Below, piece by piece: positions 26,698 through 36,837 of a stretch of DNA of 64,000 nt. The translations under genes were made by a program, and so were the position numbers. This stretch comes from Gordonia jacobaea (GTDB taxonomy: Bacteria; Actinomycetota; Actinomycetes; Mycobacteriales; Mycobacteriaceae). Location of the stretch: assembly GCF_001186365.1 (NCBI RefSeq), contig NZ_LDTZ01000013.1:310001-374000 (forward strand), given 5' to 3'. The notes under the pieces were generated by a model that had not been told where the DNA came from, ran no database searches, and saw only the letters and a list, made by a program, of their open reading frames with translations. Position 1 is the stretch's first letter; the number at the start of each line of letters is the position of its first letter.

Positions 26698-27565
26698 TGG
26701 TGGAGAAGGTGTCGCACTGACGTGGGTCGCCGTTCTTGTATCCGATGGAGAACCAACGGACCCGCTGATCGGCCGAGCCGTGCGTCCAGCCCTCGGGATT
26801 GGAATTCGCGCCCTGGATGGTGTCGTCGCCGATGGCCTTCGCGGTCTGGATGACCGAGTTGATCTGATCGGAGGTGAGCGGTTCCAGCATCGCGTCGCTG
26901 CCCTTGTCTGCGTGATACGCCCACACACCCGCGTAGCAGTCTGCCTGCAATTCGACGCGGACCGAACCCGACTTGGGTCCGCTGGAACCGAGTTGCTGCC
27001 CCTTCTGCAGTGCCCCGGTCAGGTTCTGCACGTGGTGGCCGTACTCGTGTGCGACGACGTACTCCTGGGCCAGCGGACCATCGCTGCCACCCATTTGTTT
27101 GAGCTGGTTGAAGAACGTCGGGTCGAAGTAGGCGGTCTTGTCGACGGGGCAGTAGAACGGTCCGGTCGCCGAGGTTGCGGCGCCGCAACCGGTATCGACG
27201 GAATTGCTGAAGATGACGGTCTTCGGTGGAGTGTAGCCCTTCATGAGGTCCGACCACACCCTGTTGATGCTGATGGTCGTGGCCTTGATGCGGCAGATGT
27301 CGTCGGTGTTGGCCTTCTCGATGGTGCACTGGGCCAGGTGTTCGTCGATCTCGCTCGCGGAGGTGCTCGACGCACCTCCGGTTGTCGACGAGGTGCCGAG
27401 GATCTGGCCGGGATTGATGCCGAGGAAGAGTGCGATCAGCGTGACGATCAGTCCGGCACCGCCGCCGAGCGCGATACGGCCACCGCCTCCGCCGCCGAAA
27501 CCACCGCCACCCCCGCCGCCGGACACGTTGCTGTTGTCCAGCCCCCCGCTGCCTTGGAACGTCAT
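26687..27565 (-). CDS. Membrane-anchored neutral zinc metallopeptidase (YpfJ family)
   Basis: This 292-residue protein begins with a striking Gly-rich stretch (about residues 15-30), then one membrane helix (GAGLIVTLIALFLGI), then a YpfJ-type domain. The zinc motif HEYGHH lies at 173-178 in VVAHEYGHHVQNLTG. The conserved GPFYCPVDKTAYFDPTFF and LQADCYAGVWA, which contributes the third acidic ligand, are also present. It is likely an outward-facing peptidase of unknown substrate, corresponding to Rv2575. The stop overlaps the DUF885 start, suggesting a two-gene operon. It is divergent from aspS. Confidence 0.88.
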   Translation of the reverse strand: MTFQGSGGLDNSNVSGGGGGGGFGGGGGGRIALGGGAGLIVTLIALFLGINPGQILGTSSTTGGASSTSASEIDEHLAQCTIEKANTDDICRIKATTISINRVWSDLMKGYTPPKTVIFSNSVDTGCGAATSATGPFYCPVDKTAYFDPTFFNQLKQMGGSDGPLAQEYVVAHEYGHHVQNLTGALQKGQQLGSSGPKSGSVRVELQADCYAGVWAYHADKGSDAMLEPLTSDQINSVIQTAKAIGDDTIQGANSNPEGWTHGSADQRVRWFSIGYKNGDPRQCDTFSTNDL

Positions 27566-27697
27566 GCAGGTCAGGCTACCGGCGAGGACGTCCCGATACG
27601 GGTGAACCACGCCCAACAATCACGTCTCGGAATGGTGCGAGGGCGGCGGGTTCGGCGTGGGCGGGATACCACTCGGCGACGGCGGGCGCGCCCTCCG

Positions 27698-27703
27698 TAG
27701 GAT
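27698..27703 (+). promoter_or_regulatory. Candidate -10 element of aspS
   Basis: TAGGAT lies 46 bases before the aspS GTG in the 184-base gap between divergent genes. No -35 match was convincing. The rest of the gap shows nothing else that I can interpret. Confidence 0.4.
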
Positions 27704-27749
27704 TGAGCGCGAGATTTCCGAGCTCGTACGTCCACCAGGAAGGACTCCA

Positions 27750-29582
27750 GTGCTTCGCACGCATTTCGCCGGTTCGCTGCGCCGCGCCGACGCGTCGCAG
27801 ACCGTCACCGTCGCCGGGTGGGTTGCGCGTCGCCGCGACCACGGCGGCGTCGTGTTCATCGATCTGCGTGACAGCTCCGGGCTGGTGCAGGTCGTCTTCC
27901 GTGAAGAGGCTGTCGCCGAGAAGGCACACCGGCTCCGCGCGGAGTACGTCGTGAAGGTCACCGGCCTCGTCGAGGAACGTCCCGCCGGAAGCGAGAACCC
28001 GAACCTGCCGTCGGGCGAGATCGAGATCAACGCGACCGAACTCGAGGTGCTCAACGAGTCGGCGCCGCTGCCGTTCCAGCTCGACGAGAGCCCCGGCGAG
28101 GAAGCGCGGCTGCGCTACCGCTATATCGATCTGCGTCGCGAAGGACCCGCTGCGGCAATCCGCCTGCGCTCGAAGGCGAATGCTGCGGCTCGCGGAGTGC
28201 TCGCCGCTCACGATTTCGTCGAGATCGAGACGCCGACGCTGACCCGCTCGACGCCCGAGGGTGCACGCGACTTCCTCGTGCCCGCGCGTCTGCAGCCGGG
28301 AACGTTCTACGCCCTGCCGCAGAGCCCGCAGCTGTTCAAGCAGCTCCTCATGGTCGCCGGCATGGAGCGCTACTACCAGATCGCTCGTGCCTACCGGGAT
28401 GAGGATTTCCGCGCCGATCGCCAGCCGGAGTTCACCCAGCTCGACATCGAGATGAGCTTTGTCGACGAGGACGACGTCATCGCGCTCGCCGAGGAGATCC
28501 TCGTGGCGCTGTGGCGGCTCATCGGCGTCGAGGTCACCACACCGATCCCGCGGATGACGTACGCCGATGCGATGCGTCGATTCGGTTCGGACAAGCCGGA
28601 TCTGCGTTTCGGGATCGAGCTCGTCGAGTGCACGGAGTACTTCGCCAACACGCCCTTCCGCGTGTTCCAGGCGCCCTACGTCGGCGCGGTCGTCATGGAG
28701 GGCGGGGCGTCGCAGCCGCGTCGCACCCTCGACGCCTGGCAGGAGTGGGCCAAGCAGCGCGGCGCCAAGGGCCTGGCATATGTGCTCGTCGGCGAGGACG
28801 GCACCCTCGGTGGTCCGGTCGCCAAGAACCTCTCCGACGCCGAGCGGGACGGTCTCGCCGCACATGTCGGCGCCAAGCCCGGCGACTGTGTCTTCTTCGC
28901 TGCGGGCCCGGCCAAGGCGCAGCGCGCACTGCTCGGTGCCGCGCGCAGCGAGATCGCCGTCCGCCTCGGACTGATTCCTGCCCCCGGCGAACCCGTCGAC
29001 CCGTCGACCGCCGCCTGGGCGTTCACCTGGATCGTCGACGCTCCACTGTTCGAGCCGGCAGACGACGCGACGGCGTCGGGCGATGTCGCCGTCGGCTCCG
29101 GCGCATGGACCGCGGTGCACCACGCGTTCACCTCGCCCAAACCGGAGTCGCTCGACGGCCTCGAATCCGATCCGGGCAACGCACTGGCCTATGCCTACGA
29201 CATCGTGTGCAACGGCAACGAGATCGGCGGCGGATCGATCCGTATCCACCGTCGCGACATCCAGGAACGCGTGTTCGCGATCATGGGTATCGACCACGAC
29301 GAGGCGCAGGAGAAGTTCGGCTTCCTGCTCGACGCCTTCGCCTACGGTGCGCCGCCGCACGGCGGGATCGCATTCGGATGGGACCGCATCACCGCACTGC
29401 TCGCGGGTGAGAGTTCGATCCGTGAGGTCATCGCCTTCCCGAAATCGGGTGGTGGCGTGGATCCGCTCACCGACGCGCCCGCACCGATCACCGCTGCGCA
29501 GCGCAAGGAGTCGGGCATCGACGCCAAGCCGAAGCCCAAGGGCGGCGAGTCCGACCAGGGTGCTGCGAAACCGGCGAGCTGA
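27750..29582 (+). CDS. aspS: Aspartyl-tRNA synthetase (bacterial type)
   Basis: This 610-residue class II synthetase has an N-terminal OB fold ([21 protein letters not shown]) and motif 2 region [20 protein letters not shown] with [24 protein letters not shown] domain follows, and motif 3 is [17 protein letters not shown]. Actinomycetes of this group usually lack AsnRS, so the enzyme probably also charges tRNA-Asn for later amidation; that rests on family knowledge. GTG 27750 is preceded by CCAGGAAGGA. The C-terminal 20 residues are a Lys/Pro/Gly tail. Confidence 0.96.
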   Translation: MLRTHFAGSLRRADASQTVTVAGWVARRRDHGGVVFIDLRDSSGLVQVVFREEAVAEKAHRLRAEYVVKVTGLVEERPAGSENPNLPSGEIEINATELEVLNESAPLPFQLDESPGEEARLRYRYIDLRREGPAAAIRLRSKANAAARGVLAAHDFVEIETPTLTRSTPEGARDFLVPARLQPGTFYALPQSPQLFKQLLMVAGMERYYQIARAYRDEDFRADRQPEFTQLDIEMSFVDEDDVIALAEEILVALWRLIGVEVTTPIPRMTYADAMRRFGSDKPDLRFGIELVECTEYFANTPFRVFQAPYVGAVVMEGGASQPRRTLDAWQEWAKQRGAKGLAYVLVGEDGTLGGPVAKNLSDAERDGLAAHVGAKPGDCVFFAAGPAKAQRALLGAARSEIAVRLGLIPAPGEPVDPSTAAWAFTWIVDAPLFEPADDATASGDVAVGSGAWTAVHHAFTSPKPESLDGLESDPGNALAYAYDIVCNGNEIGGGSIRIHRRDIQERVFAIMGIDHDEAQEKFGFLLDAFAYGAPPHGGIAFGWDRITALLAGESSIREVIAFPKSGGGVDPLTDAPAPITAAQRKESGIDAKPKPKGGESDQGAAKPAS

Positions 29583-29720
29583 ACGGCCGACGATTGTCCG
29601 CGTGACACATGTCGCACACGGGTGCGTGGGGGACCGCACGTCGGGCGCACGGGCGCTATCTGTGCTGAGATTTCTACCCATGGGGACGTATCTGCTCGAC
29701 GACCTCCGGGAGGATGACCG

Positions 29721-32700
29721 GTGACAATCAAGGTGGCGCTCGAACACCGCACTGCGTATGCGTTCGATCGGCCTGTCAAGATCTATCCGCACGTGGTGCG
29801 GCTGCGTCCTGCACCGCACTCACGCACCCCCATCGAGGCGTATTCGCTCGCGGTGGAACCCGCGGGACACTTCTTGAACTGGCAGCAGGACGCGTTCAGC
29901 AATTACCAAGCGCGCCTTGTGTTTCCGGAACCCTCGACGACTCTGTCGATCACGGTGAGTCTCGTCGCCGACCTCACGGCCATCAATCCCTTCGACTTCT
30001 TCATCGAGGACTGGGCCGAGGACTACGGCTTCGACTACCCCGACGAACTGCGCGAAGACCTCGAGATCTACCTCCGACCGGTCGGGGTCACCGAGGGGGA
30101 GTTCGCCGGGGCGCCGGTGCATCCCGCCATCGCCGAGTTCGCGGCCGAACACAAGCCGACGTCGTCGACACGCATCATCGACTTCCTCGTCGCGCTCAAT
30201 CAGGCCGTCCGCGACGCCGTCGGGTACACCGTCCGGCTCGAACAGGGCGTGCAGACGCCGGAGTACACACTCGCCAGTGCCATCGGTTCATGCCGCGACT
30301 CCGCGTGGCTGCTGGTGGCGCTCCTGCGCGAGCTGGGATTGGCGGCGCGCTTCGTCTCCGGCTACCTGGTGCAGCTCACCTCGGATATCAAGTCGCTCGA
30401 CGGTCCGTCCGGGCCCACCGCCGATTTCACCGACCTGCACGCATGGACAGAGGTCTACCTGCCGGGAGCGGGCTGGGTGGGCATGGACCCGACGTCGGGC
30501 CTGTTCGCCGGAGAGGGCCACATCCCGCTCGCCGCGACGCCGACGCCCGGCGGTGCTGCCCCGATCACCGGCGCAACCGGTCCGTGCCACGCGACGCTCG
30601 ACTTCTCCAACACGGTCACCCGCTTCCACGAGGATCCGCGGGTCACCCTGCCGTACACGGAGTCGCAGTGGGAGCGGGTCGTCGAACTCGGTGCGGCGGT
30701 CGACAAGAAGATGGCAGACAACGACGTCCGACTCACGATGGGCGGTGAGCCGACGTTCGTCTCCCTGGACAACCAGACCGATCCGGAATGGACGACCGAC
30801 GCCGACGGTCCGCACAAGCGGGAGTTGGCGTCGAAGCTCGCCGCTCGTCTCGCCGACGACTACGCGCCGACCGGCCTCGTGCAGCGCAGCCAGGGTAAGT
30901 GGTACCCGGGAGAGCCGCTGCCGCGCTGGCAGATCGCCGTCATGTGGCGGGCAGACGGCCAACCGATCTGGCGTCGACGAGACCTCTTGGCCGACCCCTG
31001 GGCGACGCGCGCACAGGCCGCTGGGGCGATGGCACTCGAGGCGTCGGGACCGAAACCGGGCTCGGGCGGCGATCCCGCTGCCGAAAAGTTGTTGTCCGCG
31101 TTCGCATCCGCGTTGGGTCTGCCCGGCTCACAGGTGATGCCCGCCTTCGAGGACCCGCTGGTGCGGATGCGCGAGTTGTCGGCGCTCCCGCCCGGCGATC
31201 CGGGATCCGACCCGACGCTGCCTGCCGCGCGAGCCGCGGCATGGGCAGCTGCTGCCGCCGAAGTCGTCGACGCCGACGCCGACATCGAGCCCGCCGACGA
31301 TTCGACGAAGGCGCGGCGTGAACTGCTCGAATCGCTCGACGCATCGATCACCGATCCGACGGCGTTCGTCCTGCCCCTGAGCCGCTCCGAAGACAAGACG
31401 GCGTGGCAGAGCGCGCGGTGGACGACGCGACGTGGGCGTCTGGTGCTGACGCCCGGCACGTCTCCCGCGGGACTGCGTCTTCCGCTGAACTCGCTCTCGT
31501 GGGGACCCGCGCCGGTCCTGTACGAGGCCGACCCGTCTGTCCGCGCCGACCCGTTGCCCGACGACGTCGCGGACTCGTTGGGCCGCACCGTGACCGACGT
31601 CGACCCGACGGCCTTCGTGCCACGCACCGCACTGGTCGCGGAGAAGCGCGGCGACACCCTGTACGTGTTCCTACCGCCGACGGCAGAGCTCGAGGAGTAT
31701 CTGGCGATCGTCGAGATGATCGAGAACGCGGCCGCCGAGATCGACACACCGGTGGTCATCGAGGGCTACGGAGCCCCCGCGGACGCCCGCCTCGTCACGT
31801 TGACCGTCACACCGGACCCGGGTGTCATCGAGGTCAACGTTCAGCCGACGAGCAGCTTCGCCGAGCAGACCGAGCTGCTCGACTCGCTCTACGAGCACGC
31901 ACGCCACGCCAGGCTTGGCACGGAGACGTTCGATCTCGACGGCAGCCACGGAGGCACCGGCGGCGGCAACCACATCACCCTCGGCGGATCGACGCCCGCG
32001 GATTCACCGCTGTTGCGTCGACCGGATCTGCTGGTGTCGATGCTGACCTACTGGCAGCGCCATCCGTCGTTGTCGTACCTGTTCAGCGGCAAGTTCATCG
32101 GAACGACATCGCAGGCACCCCGCGCGGACGAGGGTCGCGACTCCGCGCTCTACGAGATGGAGATCGCGTTCGCCGAGATCGACAGGCTCGCGGTGAAGGG
32201 CGAACCGGCGCGCGGTGCCGACGCCCCACCGAATCCGTGGGTCACCGACCGGGCGTTGCGGCACCTACTCACCGACATCACCGGCAATACGCATCGAGCC
32301 GAGTTCTGCATCGACAAGCTCTACAGTCCCGACTCCGCGCGCGGCAGGCTCGGACTGCTCGAACTGCGCGGCTTCGAGATGCCGCCGCATCACCGGATGG
32401 CGATGGTGCAGTCGTTGCTCGTCCGCTCGCTGGTGTCGTGGTTCTGGGAAAAGCCCTACCGCAGCAGGCTCATCCACCACGGCGCCGACCTGCACGGCAA
32501 ACACCTTCTGCCGTACTACGTCATCGCCGATATCGCGCAGGTGGCAGAGGAACTGCGCGAGGCGGGGTATCCGTTCGACACCGCATGGCTCGACCCGTTC
32601 ACGGAGTTCCGCTTCCCGCGGCTGGGAACCGTCGCGATCCGCGAGTACGAGGTCGAACTGCGCGGGGCGATCGAACCGTGGAACACCCTCGGCGAGGAGT

Positions 32701-33188
32701 CGACGGGGACGGGAACCGCGCGCTACGTCGACTCGTCGATCGAGCGGGTGCAGGTGCGTGTGCAAGGTGCCGACGACGACCGATTCGTTTTGACCTGCAA
32801 CGGTTATCCGATCCCGCTGACGAGCACCGGCAGGCCCGGTGAACGCGTGGCAGGCATCCGGTTCAGGGCGTGGCAGCCGCCGAGCGCGCTGCACCCGACC
32901 ATCAGCATCGACACCCCGCTGACCTTCGACCTCGTCGACACGCTCGCGGGCCGATCCGTCGGCGGCGCGACCTACCACATCGTGCATCCGGGTGGCCGTG
33001 CCTACGACCGCCCGCCGGTCAACGCGGTCGAGGCGGAGTCGCGCCGAAACGGTCGGTTCGAGGCGGCAGGGCACACCAGTGGCTCGGTCGACGTCGGACT
33101 GCTCCGGGAGCGCGTCGCCCGCATGGCCACCGACAGTGGGGTCCCGGCGATCCTCGATCTGCGTCGGGCACGTACAGTTCTTCGGTGA
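29721..33188 (+). CDS. Transglutaminase-like protein fused to DUF2126
   Basis: This 1155-residue protein starts with a bacterial transglutaminase N-terminal beta domain, followed by a papain-like core. The triad is Cys191 (SCRDSAWLL), His240 (LHAWTEVYLP) and Asp256 (GMDPTSG). From about residue 320 to the end comes the DUF2126 region, with MGGEPTFVSLDN, GNHITLGG, LLRRPDLLVSMLTYWQ and LELRGFEMPPHHRMAM. It corresponds to Rv2566. Such proteins travel with circularly permuted ATP-grasp and alpha-E proteins and are thought to handle peptide or amide bonds, but no reaction is established. It overlaps the next gene by 4 bases. No signal peptide is seen. Confidence 0.88.
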   Translation: MTIKVALEHRTAYAFDRPVKIYPHVVRLRPAPHSRTPIEAYSLAVEPAGHFLNWQQDAFSNYQARLVFPEPSTTLSITVSLVADLTAINPFDFFIEDWAEDYGFDYPDELREDLEIYLRPVGVTEGEFAGAPVHPAIAEFAAEHKPTSSTRIIDFLVALNQAVRDAVGYTVRLEQGVQTPEYTLASAIGSCRDSAWLLVALLRELGLAARFVSGYLVQLTSDIKSLDGPSGPTADFTDLHAWTEVYLPGAGWVGMDPTSGLFAGEGHIPLAATPTPGGAAPITGATGPCHATLDFSNTVTRFHEDPRVTLPYTESQWERVVELGAAVDKKMADNDVRLTMGGEPTFVSLDNQTDPEWTTDADGPHKRELASKLAARLADDYAPTGLVQRSQGKWYPGEPLPRWQIAVMWRADGQPIWRRRDLLADPWATRAQAAGAMALEASGPKPGSGGDPAAEKLLSAFASALGLPGSQVMPAFEDPLVRMRELSALPPGDPGSDPTLPAARAAAWAAAAAEVVDADADIEPADDSTKARRELLESLDASITDPTAFVLPLSRSEDKTAWQSARWTTRRGRLVLTPGTSPAGLRLPLNSLSWGPAPVLYEADPSVRADPLPDDVADSLGRTVTDVDPTAFVPRTALVAEKRGDTLYVFLPPTAELEEYLAIVEMIENAAAEIDTPVVIEGYGAPADARLVTLTVTPDPGVIEVNVQPTSSFAEQTELLDSLYEHARHARLGTETFDLDGSHGGTGGGNHITLGGSTPADSPLLRRPDLLVSMLTYWQRHPSLSYLFSGKFIGTTSQAPRADEGRDSALYEMEIAFAEIDRLAVKGEPARGADAPPNPWVTDRALRHLLTDITGNTHRAEFCIDKLYSPDSARGRLGLLELRGFEMPPHHRMAMVQSLLVRSLVSWFWEKPYRSRLIHHGADLHGKHLLPYYVIADIAQVAEELREAGYPFDTAWLDPFTEFRFPRLGTVAIREYEVELRGAIEPWNTLGEESTGTGTARYVDSSIERVQVRVQGADDDRFVLTCNGYPIPLTSTGRPGERVAGIRFRAWQPPSALHPTISIDTPLTFDLVDTLAGRSVGGATYHIVHPGGRAYDRPPVNAVEAESRRNGRFEAAGHTSGSVDVGLLRERVARMATDSGVPAILDLRRARTVLR

Positions 33189-35926
33189 CTGTTTCAGCGG
33201 GCGGCGGTGTGCCCGCGGTGTTCGACAGGTACCGATCCGACGGTTACACGCTGTTCGATCTCGGGCAGCTCAATTCGGGCGGTGCCGCACCTGCTGCCGC
33301 ACGCAACCACTACGACGAAGTGCTCGATTCCGCGGGCGCTGTTCGTCCTGCCTGGGACGAGCTCGTCGCAGGCTACGCGCTGCGCGGCGACGACCGACTG
33401 CAGGCGTCGGCCGCGCGCCTGGCGTCGGCGGTCTCGGACGAAGGTGTCGTCTACAACCAGGTCGACGGCACCACGACGATCCCGCGGCCCTGGCTGCTCG
33501 ACGCCGTCCCGCTGATCGTCGACGGCGTCGAATGGGCCGAGCTGGAGAAGGCGATCACCCAGCGGTCCATGCTGCTCGATCTCATCCTGCGTGACATCTA
33601 CCGCGACCAGAAGACCATCAATGCGGGGCTGATACCTCCGGAGATGGTCTTCGGACATCCCGGCTACGTGCGCAAAGCCGCTCGGCTCGAGGTCGCGGGA
33701 CCGCACGCGCTGTTCCTACACGCACTCGACCTCGGACGCCTATCCGACGGCTCGTTCGCCGTGTACGGCGACCGGACACAGGCGCCGTCTGGTGTCGGGT
33801 TCGCCATCGCCGACCGGCGACTGATCTCCCGGACGTTCCCGCAACTATTCCAGCGCTGCGCGCCACGCCCGATGGCGACGTTCGCGGGCACCCTCCGACT
33901 GGCGTTGACCGACTACGCCCCGCCGGGAGTCGACGACCCGACCGTCGCGGTGTTCAGCCCAGGCAGCATGTCGGAGACCTTCTTCGACCAGGCGTACCTG
34001 GCGTCCGTGCTGGGCTTCCCGCTGGTCGAGGGTGCCGACCTGACGGTGCGCGACGGCGCGGTCTACATGCGTTCGCTCGGCAAGTACAAGCGCGTCGACG
34101 TGCTGCTGCGCCGCGTCGACGCCTCCTTCTGTGACCCGCTCGACCTGCGGACCAACTCGCGTCTGGGCGTCGCGGGACTCGTCGAGGCCATCTCGCGTGG
34201 AAACATCACCGTCGTCAACACCCTCGGCAGTGGTGTGCTGGAGAATCCGGCATTGAACGCCGTCCTCCACAAGGTCGCGCCGATGCTCATCGACGAGGAA
34301 CTCGCTCTCGGATCGGTGCCGACCTATTGGGCCGGCGACGATTCGGCACGGTCGAAGATCGTGTCGTCGCTCGACTCGCTCGTCCTCACGAACTTCCGTA
34401 CCGGCGAGGAGTTCGTCGGTCCCGCAACGAATTCCGCGACCCGTGACGTATTGCGCTCACGGATCGACGCCGAGGCCTGGCAGTGGGTCGGCCGCGAGGT
34501 CGAGGCGTACTCGGTCGCGCCGAGCCTGACCGAGGCGGCGTTGCCCGCGCAGGGACGCGGCACTCTGCGTGCCGCACCCGTCTCCGTGCGCGCGTTCTCG
34601 GTCGCGCAGGGTCCCACCTACGCGGTGATGCCGGGCGGCCTCGGTTCGGTCCTGGCCGACGGAGTTGTCGGCGCATCGCTGGCATCGGTCGCCGCCAAGG
34701 ACATCTGGGTGACCAATCCCGATGTGGGAGGACATGTTTCGCGGCGTACGGAGCTCCGCGGCGAACCCGACGACGAGGTCGCCATCATCGCGCGACCGGC
34801 GTCGACCGGCTACTCCGACATCGCGGCCGCCGCGAGCCCGCGCGTCCTCGCCGACATGTTCTGGTTCGGCCGGTACGGCGAGCGCACCGAGTCGGTCACG
34901 CGGCTGGCCAAGGTCGCGCGTGAGCGCTACCAGGACTTCCAGTACCGGCCGTGGATGTCGGGCACCGCTGCGGTGCCGCTGTTCTTGCACGCGGTCGCCG
35001 AGGTGACCGGAACCACCGGCCTTCTCGGTACGGGGGAGACCTTGCTCGACGACGATTCGTCACTCTCGTCGATCGAGCAGGTCAACACCGCGATCGTGAA
35101 GATCGCCGAACTGACCGTCAATCGGTACACGCAGGGCACCATCGCGCACTCGACCGAACGCCTCGTCGCCACCGCCAGGGCCGTCCGCGACCAGATGTCG
35201 ACGAGTACGTGGATGGTGTTGACCCCGATGGAGCGCGCGCTGGAGGCGATGACACGCCAGATCGAGCGCGCCCGCGACGACGTCGGGGCGGGCACGGGGG
35301 TGTTCGGCGACGCAGCACTCGACCTCGGACCCGATCTGGCCCGTACGCACGAGCACATCCTGCACGGCGCTCTCGCGCTGTCCGGTCTGCAGGCCGAATC
35401 GATGGTGCACGACGCCGCCTGGCTGCTCATGGATCTCGGTAGGCGTATCGAGCGGGTGATCACGCTCGCCGACCTCACCCGCGCGCTGTTCGAGTACGAG
35501 CACCCGCTGGACATGGAACAGACCCTGTTGGAGTCGTACCTGAGCGCCACCGAGTCGTCGGTCATCTACCGTCGACGCAACCGTGGTCTCTACCGTGCCG
35601 AGGCCGTCGCCGAGCTGCTGATGTTCGACGAGACCAACCCGCGCGCGATGATCTACCAGCTCGCCAAGATGCACGACGATCTGACGTCGCTGCCCGAGGC
35701 GTTGCGCTCGGCTGCTGCTGAGCGCGCGGTCGAGGAGATGACAGCGGAATTGCGTCGCTGCGACCCGGCCGATCTGAGTAGCGTCGACGGATACGGCAAG
35801 CGCGCCGACCTCGTCGAACTGACAAGCACTCTGCGCGACCGCGCACGGGCGTTGTCCGATCTGCTCAACCGCACGCGGTTCGCTCCGCCTCGTACCGCGC
35901 AACCGATCTGGGGAGGTCAGCTGTGA
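33185..35926 (+). CDS. Circularly permuted ATP-grasp protein fused to alpha-E domain
   Basis: This 913-residue fusion has a circularly permuted ATP-grasp ligase in its first 500 residues. Landmarks are QRSMLLDLILRDIYRDQ, FGHPGYVRKA, GSMSETFFDQAYLAS, YKRVDVLLRRVDASFCDPL and SRGNITVVNTLGSGVLENP. An all-helical alpha-E domain fills about 560-900, with LADMFWFGRYGERTE and HDAAWLLMDLGRRIERV. ATP-grasp enzymes form amide-type bonds with ATP; the substrate here is unknown. It corresponds to Rv2567. GTG 33185 overlaps the previous stop and GTG 35923 overlaps this stop, so all three proteins are probably made in fixed ratio and may act as a complex. Confidence 0.87.
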   Translation: MTVSAGGGVPAVFDRYRSDGYTLFDLGQLNSGGAAPAAARNHYDEVLDSAGAVRPAWDELVAGYALRGDDRLQASAARLASAVSDEGVVYNQVDGTTTIPRPWLLDAVPLIVDGVEWAELEKAITQRSMLLDLILRDIYRDQKTINAGLIPPEMVFGHPGYVRKAARLEVAGPHALFLHALDLGRLSDGSFAVYGDRTQAPSGVGFAIADRRLISRTFPQLFQRCAPRPMATFAGTLRLALTDYAPPGVDDPTVAVFSPGSMSETFFDQAYLASVLGFPLVEGADLTVRDGAVYMRSLGKYKRVDVLLRRVDASFCDPLDLRTNSRLGVAGLVEAISRGNITVVNTLGSGVLENPALNAVLHKVAPMLIDEELALGSVPTYWAGDDSARSKIVSSLDSLVLTNFRTGEEFVGPATNSATRDVLRSRIDAEAWQWVGREVEAYSVAPSLTEAALPAQGRGTLRAAPVSVRAFSVAQGPTYAVMPGGLGSVLADGVVGASLASVAAKDIWVTNPDVGGHVSRRTELRGEPDDEVAIIARPASTGYSDIAAAASPRVLADMFWFGRYGERTESVTRLAKVARERYQDFQYRPWMSGTAAVPLFLHAVAEVTGTTGLLGTGETLLDDDSSLSSIEQVNTAIVKIAELTVNRYTQGTIAHSTERLVATARAVRDQMSTSTWMVLTPMERALEAMTRQIERARDDVGAGTGVFGDAALDLGPDLARTHEHILHGALALSGLQAESMVHDAAWLLMDLGRRIERVITLADLTRALFEYEHPLDMEQTLLESYLSATESSVIYRRRNRGLYRAEAVAELLMFDETNPRAMIYQLAKMHDDLTSLPEALRSAAAERAVEEMTAELRRCDPADLSSVDGYGKRADLVELTSTLRDRARALSDLLNRTRFAPPRTAQPIWGGQL

Positions 35927-36837
35927 CGACACCCGACGAGACGCCCGCAACGCGCAAGTACCGCGTCTTCCACCGCACCTGCTACACCTACGACGACGAG
36001 GTGTCGTCGTCGTACGGCCGGTGCTATCTGACCCCGCGCGACCTCCCGTATCAGCGTGTCCGTGAAACCGAGACGGTGATCTCGCCCGAGCCTGCCGACC
36101 GGTCTGTCGGTGTGGACGTCTACGGCAACATCGACGCGTACTTCCATGTCCGCACCGCGCACCGGGCCCTGGAGGTGACCACGACGTCGATCGTCGAGGT
36201 CGACCCCATCGACCAAGGACTCGTGCACAGCGTCGCCGCACGGGCGCCGTGGGAGGACGCTCGACCGGCTGTCACGGGCGCTGTTCTCGTCGACGAGTTC
36301 GTTCTCGATCTCGACCCACCGGAGATCACGCCCGCGGTGCGCGACTACGCCGCAGCGGTCTTCACGCCGGGTCGTCCGCTCGTCGACGCGATCATCGACC
36401 TGACGTCGCGCATCTTCTCCGACTTCACCTACCGCTCCGGATCGACGGCGATCAGCACGCGCGTCGATACTGTGCTCGAACGTCGGATGGGCGTCTGTCA
36501 GGACTTCGCCCGCGTGGCCATCGCCTGCCTACGGTCGGTGGGACTCGCGGCGCGCTACGAGTCCGGCTACCTCGCGACCGACCCGCCCCCCGGTACCGAG
36601 CGCATCTTCGGCGCCGATGCCAGCCATGCGTGGGCCGCGGTCTGGTTGCCCGGTGATCGGTGGCTGGCCTTCGATCCGACGAACAACAAACTCGTCGACG
36701 AACGTCATGTCACCGTCGCGTGGGGTCGTGACTACGACGACGTCCCGCCGCTGCGTGGCGTGATCTACACCGACGCGTCGAAGAGCGAGATCGAGGTCTC
36801 GGTCGATGTCAGTCCCTTGTCAGAGGTGATTACGTGA
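35923..36837 (+). CDS. Transglutaminase-family protein
   Basis: This 304-residue protein has an N-terminal beta domain (YRVFHRTCYTYDDEVSSSYG) and a transglutaminase core with a complete triad. The triad is Cys192 in GVCQDFARVA, His235 in DASHAWAAVWLP and Asp251 in LAFDPTNN. It could be a peptidase or an acyl-transferring enzyme acting on products of the neighbouring ATP-grasp protein. It corresponds to Rv2569c-type genes. It has no signal peptide, so the whole system appears to be intracellular. Its GTG overlaps the preceding stop by 4 bases. Confidence 0.88.
   Translation: MTTPDETPATRKYRVFHRTCYTYDDEVSSSYGRCYLTPRDLPYQRVRETETVISPEPADRSVGVDVYGNIDAYFHVRTAHRALEVTTTSIVEVDPIDQGLVHSVAARAPWEDARPAVTGAVLVDEFVLDLDPPEITPAVRDYAAAVFTPGRPLVDAIIDLTSRIFSDFTYRSGSTAISTRVDTVLERRMGVCQDFARVAIACLRSVGLAARYESGYLATDPPPGTERIFGADASHAWAAVWLPGDRWLAFDPTNNKLVDERHVTVAWGRDYDDVPPLRGVIYTDASKSEIEVSVDVSPLSEVIT

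Noticed and set aside
26018..27700. Plus-strand open frame of 560 codons opposite the DUF885 and metallopeptidase genes
   Set aside because: It runs antisense to two well-supported genes and has no protein features.
27576..29819. Long minus-strand open frame opposite aspS (747 codons)
   Set aside because: It is a shadow of aspS with no family signature, and the plus-strand protein is unmistakable.
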